From Ziziphus jujuba (lineage: Eukaryota; Streptophyta; Magnoliopsida; Rosales; Rhamnaceae): a DNA stretch of 64,000 bases. A program made the translations under genes and the position numbers. Positions 54,350 through 64,000 of this stretch are shown piece by piece (position 1 is the stretch's first letter; each line of letters starts with the position of its first letter). The DNA lies in contig NC_083387.1 in the NCBI RefSeq assembly GCF_031755915.1, positions 23,562,501 to 23,626,500 on the forward strand, in the 5' to 3' direction. The notes under the pieces are model-generated. The model was not told the DNA's origin and did not search any database. It worked only from the letters and a program-made list of their open reading frames with translations.

Positions 54350-55345
54350 CCTATAATAACACTGATAGGCTAAAATTCTTCCTGTGGAAATTAGCCAATC
54401 ATGGTCTGTTAACCAATGCTAATCTTCTTCGTCGGAATATACCAGTAGCGTGTGGAGATTGTGTGCATGGTTGTGTTTGCATGGAGACTGAAGAGCACTT
54501 ATTCTTTCATTGCCAAGTTGCTAAAGCATTATGGTTTGCCTCCCCATGGAGCATTCGATGGGAAACGTTTGTGGATATGAAATTGGAAGAAAAGCTAAAG
54601 ATAATAGTTCATTCTGACAGGTTCCTTCCAGTCCATAGAGCAGACAACGGAGATTTCTTCCTCTTCTCAGCTATCCTCCTCAACCATATATGGCAACTCA
54701 GAAACAGGTCGATCTTTAATGATGAAATCATTCTATCTGGAAGCCAGTTTCAGAGCTGTGAACTCAAGGTTTCAAGAGGCTAAGGCCGCTGAGGCTAAGT
54801 CATGCTTTGAAGGTTTGCATATGACTTTACGCAGACCCTTGCGGCACAAGCCACCTCCTCAATTCATTAAAATTAATTCGGATGCCACTGTCAAAAATGG
54901 GACCAGTTGTATTGGATTAGTGGCCAGGAATCATTCGGATGAAATTTTGAAAATTAAGTCTATCCACTAGCATACTGATGTGGTAGAGCTGGCGGAAACC
55001 TATGGAGTCCTGCAGGGTCTGCTTATGGCCTTTGAGGAAGGATGGAACAGGTTTTATTGTGAAACTGATGCGAAAAATGTTGCTGATAGCCTTATCAAGC
55101 AGGATTGTCAAGCCGTGCATTGGTTAGCTATAGGATCAGTGAAGGAAATTCTTAAATTAAAAGATGCGTTCCAGGAAGTGCATTTCAGTTGGTGCCCTAG
55201 AGAAAACAAGTTCCTGGCACATTTTGTCTGCAATTGGTGTATGTCAAACAACATTAATGGTTATGTACTGTTAGATTGTATGCCTAGTGTTTTTCAGTTT
55301 TTTGTTGAGCAAGAGCAGGACAGTCAAGCCTGCTCTCACCAGTAG
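54350..55345 (+). pseudogene. 5'-truncated LINE (L1-type) remnant: zf-RVT plus RNase H-like domain
   Basis: The first part encodes a zinc-binding reverse-transcriptase tail: RLKFFLWKLANHGLLTNANL, then CGDCVHGCVCMETEEHLFFHC with its Cys/His cluster. After a frame change between about 54719 and 54783 the second part encodes an RNase H-like domain (PPQFIKINSDATVKNG; GVLQGLLMAFEEGWNRFYCETDAKNV; HFSWCPRENKFLAHF). An in-frame TAG at 54968-54970 interrupts it. The reverse transcriptase core and endonuclease are absent. The domain order zf-RVT then RNase H is that of the 3' end of plant non-LTR elements. Dead copy. Confidence 0.75.
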
Positions 55346-56119
55346 GATGTTTTCCGCTGGTGCCTCTTTTGGGTTCACAACCTTTTGAGAAAGCAAAAAA
55401 ACCACTGCAAAAACATCATGTTTATTCATTCAGAGAAATTTGATTGACAAATGTTTGAAAAATTACCTAATTAATCACATAAAAAAACAAAAAGTGATAC
55501 ATTACTGGTATATATCCAATTTTTTGCATAATTAAGTCAGTGATAATTAATTGATCTTATATTTGATATATAGTGGCCTCTCAGATATTTCAAATTTCCA
55601 CTTAGTTTACTAATGGATCCCTACCCTACATTAAAATAAGTATAATAATAATAATAATCATGAAACAGTATTTAATTCTTCAAGATACTTGGGAATTGAT
55701 TTTCCCAAGCGCAATTTAGATTGATGGCATTGATAATATATAATAGGAGTAACCGATATAAAATACTACTTAACTAAGCAACTGGGACAAAACCTGCAAA
55801 AACATAAAAATAGCAATGCAGTGCACGAGTTTGATATTTAAATCAAATAATGTAAATAATTACTGCAAAATTTTTAGACAAAATTTTATTTACACATTTC
55901 AGTTTTATATTAATTATAATTAATTTAATATTTTTTAAAAAATTATACTCAAAATTCATTCATAAAGTTTTTTCTGATAAATTTTTACAGCTACTAAAAA
56001 TTATAAATACAATAATAACAAACTTGAAAATATCTAAATAAAATTTATTCAATTTTTATTGTCATTGGTAAAATCGAGAAGGAAACAGCAAAACGAAAAA
56101 TAATTAGTACTACTGTGTT

Positions 56120-56156
<37 letters not shown>

Positions 56157-59100
56157 TGTAAATTAATAAATAAAACAGCAAAACACTATAATAAGGTCAA
56201 TTATACGATAAGCATAAATTTTGTTTACCCAATTTTATTTATCATTTGATGTGAAAATTTTATTGGCTTGGATCAAGTTTCACTTATTCCTTATTACAAA
56301 TTTATTTATATTTATATATTTTTAAAAAAATATTGATTTATATTTAGTTTATATTGTTTTTTAAAACATTAAAAAATATATATATTGATATATTATTTGT
56401 CAGATCAATTAATTAAATTTATTAAAAAAATTTGGTGTCTATATCATAACAAGGTTGCGTGTATTTTTCTAAATTTAGTTTTATACTTGCATATTAAAAA
56501 AAAAAAAATGGAAAATGGACGAGATGAGTACAGACAGCATCATTATTTTAAAGGCATGTTTAAAGCTACATAGAGGACTCACCTAAAGGGATGACATACA
56601 TAAAAATACTTAAAACCTAAAATTTCAGGCATGATGGCTTGTGAGTACACAGCTTCAGAAGTTAGGGTATATGCCCTGACACAAAAATTGCAATTTTTTA
56701 GGCTTTCAACAAAGACGGATACACCTCAAACATTCAATTATATCTATTTTTTATTTTATTTTATTAAATGCCTATCATACGTATACAGATTAATATTTAT
56801 AAATTAAAAATGAATGTTTACAATGTATATTTATTTACAATTTATTAATATTATATATATATATATGTAAAATATATATTTAAACATTAATTAATTAATT
56901 TATTTATTTAGCAGTCTAAGATTCATTATATTTTATATTTTTATATTAATTTTTATATATATTTAATTTTTTAATATGATAATTTAACTTCTAAAAATTT
57001 GACCTCTAAACCTCTTGAAATTAATTTACCCCTCGTTTTATAACAATCAAAACGCCTTGTCTTTCATTTTTACCTTTTAAAACATTGGATAGTATCAAGG
57101 AAATTGGGCATTTATTCAAAATTGACAAAGGAAACTTGTAAGATCAAAATTAATAATTGGAAGCTACGATGACATATTACAAATAAATTACAAGTACTCT
57201 CATTCAATTCGGCACTCTTTTATTAATGCATCACCAAAACGTTGACCACTTACAAAGCCAAAAAGCGAAAACCACACGTATAATCTTGCAAGCTTTTCAG
57301 CTTTCAATTCTACCCCTTTCCCATGTTCCCCCCCCCAAAAAAAAAAGTTATACCCCTTTCCCAATTTCATTTTCACATATAAAATCAACGTTAATTAATT
57401 ATCAGACTGGATTTTCTGTCACAAATGAATAAATAAATAAATAAAGAAGAAGTTATTGACTCCTACAAACTTAATTCTTGACTTTATTATATTGAATTAT
57501 TGGAGGATATTGTTTTCAGTTTTCCATAATATGCGTTACTTATATGTAATCAAACCGACTCTTAAAAGACAGATTTGATGGCCTATGAACTATTATTCAC
57601 ATATAATGAAAGACGTGACGTGGTAGGTAAGTGTGTAGAGTTTCTGCATCCTCAATTAATATTCAAATTTTAAATTTATTAATTGAAATAATTTTCTATG
57701 CATTTTATCTATTAAATTGCGAGATAGTTTCTAAAATAATAATTCTTTCTAAAATATTTATATGTTTTGATTTTTGATGTACATATTAATATTTGTTTAT
57801 TTATATAGTGAAGTAAAAGAAAAGTCAAAGACTCGGTGCAACCTTATTGCTTCAGCTCTAAACCAATATGGCACTACAACTTTGACACTTTGACAAGATA
57901 GAATAAGACGAGTTGTTCCTTACCTACTCATAAGAAAAAAACAACGACCAACCCATATTTTCAGCTTTAAGCTTTTAATACCCAAATAAAAATTATAATT
58001 TCCGGTGCTTCTTGTCAACTTTATACAACATAATGCAATTATACATGTATGTATTTATGATGACTGGATCGGTACGTTTAATATTTTCTGTATTTTTATA
58101 TCTTCAAGAAATATGATTAGGTACCGCTTTAAACTGCAATATGAGATACATTAGAAGTAAGTCATTTCATTAAATTTTCTGTTAATTATATGCTGGGAAG
58201 TCTGCACAAATTTACAATGAATTGATTTTATATATTTTTTTCAAAAAAAATAAAGCATAAATTATCCTTTTTTTTTTCTTTTTTTTCCTGAATTTCAAGT
58301 GGCCAAACAAATTCTAAAAGAAATTGTTAATTTGACGTAATAATTGGTGGGTATATGAGTCAATTCAACCAGTCCACTTGTCTTTCAGCCAAATTTTTTT
58401 TTTTTTTAAAAAAAGGTGGGGTCTACTAGTCTATCAAACTGTAACTCGGTGTTAATTTCTTGCTTGTTTATATTTAATTATATTTATTTTTATAATTTAT
58501 TTACTTATATTTAATTTATGTTAAATTTTCAACCAATAAATAATAAAATGCTACCTTGTCACATCATTTTAATATATATTATCAAAAATTTAAATATCTC
58601 TAACATTATCAATTACAATATCTATCCAAAAAGACAAAAAAGAAAAGAAAAACTTCAATTACAATTCAATATAATTGGAATGGGCAATATTAAAAGTATT
58701 AACTAGTTTATTAAATTATCTACCAAAATGATATGGTAAAATAATTTTTTTTATTTTAATAGTTGAAATTTTCATATAACTGTAAATATAAATAAGCAAA
58801 TATTTTAAAAGATAAATATTACTAAATATAAGCAAATTATAATATAACACTTATAATTTAACAAACGTCTTTGTAGATTATTTCATTACTCTAGCATTAC
58901 TTAATTAAAAAAAGCTCATAGAAATCTCATATATTTAATTAATTATTTTTTCTAACATTATTAATTAATACAATAATGTTAGACTTATAAAAATATTTAC
59001 CAAATTAATTTAAAAAATCATACATATGATAATATTTACTTGATTCATTTTGTTATTCACTTATTCATTTAAAAATTTATTTATTTATATTTAAATTATA

Positions 59101-59379
59101 TAAATATATAAATCAATAATAAATTAATTCGTGTTATAAAATTGTAAACATTAAGTGTTATAACACTGCTATAATAATAGTTAAATTTAACCACTTTTGA
59201 TTAAGTTAATTTAAATTCAACTTTATGAAAGAATTCCCTCTTCTTCTTCTTCTTCTTCTTTTTTTTTTATTAAAAATTTTATTAAAAATTTAGGATTAGT
59301 TCATTTAATTAAATAATTAAAAATTTAAAAAATATTAAATATATATCATACTTTCTTAATTAATAGAATTATAATAAGT
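55346..59379. other. Long AT-rich gene-free region
   Basis: Probable LINE 3' tail at the start, then AT-rich DNA with (AT)n at 56124-56151, a C8-A10 junction near 57329-57346 and numerous short poly(A)/poly(T) runs. No coding frame with a recognisable domain. Confidence 0.5.
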
Positions 59380-59960
59380 GCTAACAGATATAAATATAAT
59401 ATTATTAATAAACAATTATAGAAAAATACATATATAGTAAAATTATTTATTAATTAAAATAATATAATATAACTATTATAATTATATTATGATTTACAAA
59501 TATTATCTCCAATAGCATATAGAGTTATTTGGTGGTTAATTTTTTTTTTCCTCTCATTTTCATCCCTAAATGTGTAATATAAAAAGTAATAATTAAGATA
59601 CGATATCTTTTAATAATTTAATTAGGTTAAAATACAATATTCTATCTAATAAATTTAAGTACATATCAATAATATTTTTTAAATTTTTTGTCAAAAAATA
59701 TTAAATTTAATGGATATTTCAAGAAACTTGGGTGGAAATTTTGAAAATATTGATTGATATTGTAGAAACTTTGACCAAAATATGAAAGAATTAATATGAA
59801 TATATATGAACAGAAAGTTTCAAAGAAGTATAAAAAAATTTGAGAGAAGTTATGAAAATTTATCCCTTTTCATTTTGAAACTTAAATTTCTCATCAATGT
59901 TCACATCAATGAATTAAAAAGATAAAAATTTTGTAGAAACATAGAAGAAATTATGGATCT
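59380..59960. mobile_element. Non-coding relative of the hAT remnant at 19.6-21.2 kb
   Basis: 59395-59525 matches 19840-19960 in order (ATTATTAATAA, AAAATACATATAT, GTAAAATTATTTATTAA, TATTATAATTATATTATGRTT, GGTGGTT). Further right, GATATTTCAAGAAACTTGG and GAAACTTTGACC-type blocks resemble the GAAATTT-rich flanks of that element. No coding part remains. Confidence 0.4.
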
Positions 59961-61764
<1,804 letters not shown>

Positions 61765-62181
61765 TTGAAAATTGATAGATTATTTAGGTCTAATTCTTCT
61801 TCGAGTTCTAGATTAAGTACTAGCTCTAGATCATCACTTACTGGAAATCACATACTAGACATAGTTAATGAAGAACATTATAGTTTCACCTCTAATGAAT
61901 CAATCAACCCTGACTGGAATATTCCTCCAGTTTCCCCTAGTGAAATTTACCACCATAAAACTTGGTCTTTATCCTCATTTAAAAGTGAATCACATATTAA
62001 AACTGTTGAACAAGTTTATACAATCAACAAAGATCATGAAACCTGCCAATTAATCACCAAATCAAACATAAATCAACATTTAAAAGATGGTTATAAGTTT
62101 ATGCATATAGGATTAGTCCAAATAGGAATCAAAAAACAATTATACCTCCTCAAGAATCATCACTTAATCATCTCAGTTTAA
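61765..62181 (+). pseudogene. Endogenous pararetrovirus: truncated movement-protein-like region
   Basis: A 138-codon frame with a Ser/Arg-rich start and a segment around GYKFMHIGLVQIGIK that resembles the beginning of the 30K-type movement-protein domain of Caulimoviridae. The frame stops at 62179-62181, long before a full movement protein would end. The next viral domain recognised is the nucleic-acid-binding knuckle about 90 bases later, so most of the movement protein and of the capsid region is deleted. Assignment is by remembered family pattern and is tentative. Confidence 0.5.
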
Positions 62182-62189
62182 ATACCTTA

Positions 62190-64000
62190 GATCAAACATC
62201 ACAAAATCCAGAACCACCTTTTAGTCCCAATACCATAGATCCCAAAATATTAAAAATGAGAAAAAACAAATGTCTCAAATGTAAACAATATGGTCATCTT
62301 GCCCATAGGTGTCCAAATCAATTATTTAATCAAAATCTCAAACATTTTGCTGAACTCCCTTTTCATAATCAACCTCTAGCAATAATCCCCAGTTCTAAAC
62401 CTAAATCAAAATCCCATAACACCCAAATCATTTCTATCCAAGATTTACAATCTGAATCCAAAACAATCAAAAATGAAATAAAAGAATTAAAAGTTCATTC
62501 TAACTCTAATCAACCATTATACCCCCAGTTTACACCTAAGAAATGGCACATACAAATCACCATAATCATTCAAGATTTTCAATTGACCACACATGCCCTT
62601 TTAGACTCAGGTGCCGATTTAAACTGTGTCCAAGAAGGACTTATACCTAGTATATACTATACAAAAACTAAAGAAAAATTAAATTCTGCCAATGGCAGTA
62701 AAATGGAATTAAAATATCAAATTAATCAAGCTCATATTTGTCACAAAAATGTTTGTTTTATAACATCTTTTGTCTTAATCAAAAATCTAATAGATCCAGT
62801 CATATTAGGAACTCCTTTCCTTTCTTTATTATACCCATTCACCATACACCATGATGGCCTATCTAGTCAACTCTTAGGTGGAACCATCAAATTTAATTTT
62901 ATATCCTCTAATCACATCCTAGGAGAAACTTCTAATCAAATTCAACAAAAAACCAAACATTTACAATCCCTTCAGGAAGAAATCAAATACAAACAAATAG
63001 AAAATCAATTATCTCATTCTAATCTTCAAAATCGGATTACTGAATTCCAACAAACCTTAATCAGTGAAATTTGTGCAGAAAACCCTAATGCCTTTTGGCA
63101 TCGGGCTAAATATATTGTTAAATTACCTTATATAAAAGATTTTGATGAAAAGAATATCCCTACTAGGGCCCGAGCTATTCAGATGAATCAAGAACTAATG
63201 GAATATTGTAAATCAGAAATCAATGATCTTTTAAATAAAAAATTAATTCGTCCTAGTGAATCCCCTTGGTCTTGTTCTGCTTTTTATGTCCAGAAAAATG
63301 CTGAATTAGAAAGAGGATCTCCTAGATTAGTAATCAACTATAAACCATTAAATATATGTCTTCAATGGATTAGGTATCCTATTCCAAATAAACAAGACTT
63401 AATCAAGCCACTATCTTCTCAAAATTTGATATGAAATCAGGATTTTGGCAGATAGAAATCAATGAATCAGATAGATATAAAACTGCTTTTGTCACTCCAT
63501 TTGGTCATTACGAATGGAATGTAATGCCTTTTGGTTTGAAAAATGCACCTAGTGAATTTCAACATATGATGAATGACATATTTAATCAATATAGTCATTT
63601 CACCATTGTCTATATAGACGATGTCTTAGTATTCTCCCAATCAATAGATCAACATTGGAAACACTTGAAAATATTCTTAGGCATAATCAAAAAACATGGT
63701 TTAGTTGTTTCTGCCTCTAAGATCAAGCTATTCCAAACCAAAATCAGATTTTTAGGTTTCAACATATATCAATCACAAATCACCCCAATCACTAGAGCCT
63801 TAGAATTTGCTAATCATTTCCCTGGTGAAATATTAGACAAAAATCAATTACAAAGATTCTTAGGATCTTTAAATTACATTGCAGATTTCTATAGCCAATT
63901 AAGAATCAAATGCAAACTCTTGTTTGACAGGTTAAAATCAAATCCTCCTCCTTGGTCTTCCCAACATACAAGCCTTGTCAAACAAATCAAAACCCATGTT
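62190..64000 (+). pseudogene. Endogenous pararetrovirus (Caulimoviridae-like): zinc knuckle, aspartic protease, reverse transcriptase; runs off the window
   Basis: A CX2CX4HX4C zinc knuckle lies at about 62271-62312, as in the capsid C-terminus. A retroviral-type aspartic protease follows, with the DSGA active site near 62604-62615 and ILGTPF about 190 bases later. The reverse transcriptase begins near 63130. The open frame ends at the TGA at 63432-63434, while RT similarity continues in another frame from about 63411 to the window end without a stop. It includes the FDMKSGFWQI block and the catalytic YIDD near 63610-63622. The frame break shows the copy is inactive. Absence of an integrase and the protease-RT arrangement with this style of RT point to Caulimoviridae rather than an LTR retrotransposon, though integrase could only be judged beyond the window. 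Genus not determined; Petuvirus-like is possible. Confidence 0.75.

Overview
The window is nuclear DNA of a flowering plant, almost certainly a eudicot. It has intron-rich genes with GT/AG splice sites, very AT-rich spacers, many microsatellites, a nuclear tRNA gene and remnants of plant transposons. I cannot name the species. The exon models below come from reading splice sites and keeping the protein in frame across every junction. They are not supported by transcripts.

Genes from left to right: (1) a subgroup IVa bHLH transcription factor (271-2278, +). (2) A single-exon nucleolar ribosomal-L1-domain protein (7527-8783, +). (3) tRNA-Val(AAC) (11058-11131, +). (4) A TIN1-like ER-stress protein (11629-13564, +). 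(5) Peroxisomal NAD-malate dehydrogenase with a PTS2 signal, nine exons (14298-17704, -), convergent with TIN1. (6) A HAIKU2-like LRR receptor kinase of subfamily XI (30341-33762, +). (7) A proline iminopeptidase, eleven exons (35260-41233, +). (8) A basic, probably nuclear plant-specific protein of unknown role, ten exons (46342-49872, -). These are housekeeping or signalling genes that are neighbours by position. Nothing suggests a cluster or a shared pathway.

The rest is mostly repeat-derived. From 18 to 30 kb lies a nest of old elements: three dispersed copies of one unclassified repeat, the C-terminal remnant of a hAT-type transposase lying directly against one of those copies, a hairpin MITE and a captured coiled-coil exon. 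From 43.8 to 45.8 kb lie two non-autonomous terminal-inverted-repeat elements. From 54.3 to 55.3 kb is the broken 3' end of a LINE. The right edge (61.8 kb to the window end) holds a broken endogenous pararetrovirus (Caulimoviridae-like) that continues past the window.

I found no CRISPR array, operon or clearly new biochemical system. The observations most worth testing are the ER-stress element in front of TIN1, the possible leader intron and translation-type promoter of the L1-domain gene, the repeat family with its adjoining hAT remnant, the possible dual start of the proline iminopeptidase, and the structure of the endogenous pararetrovirus.
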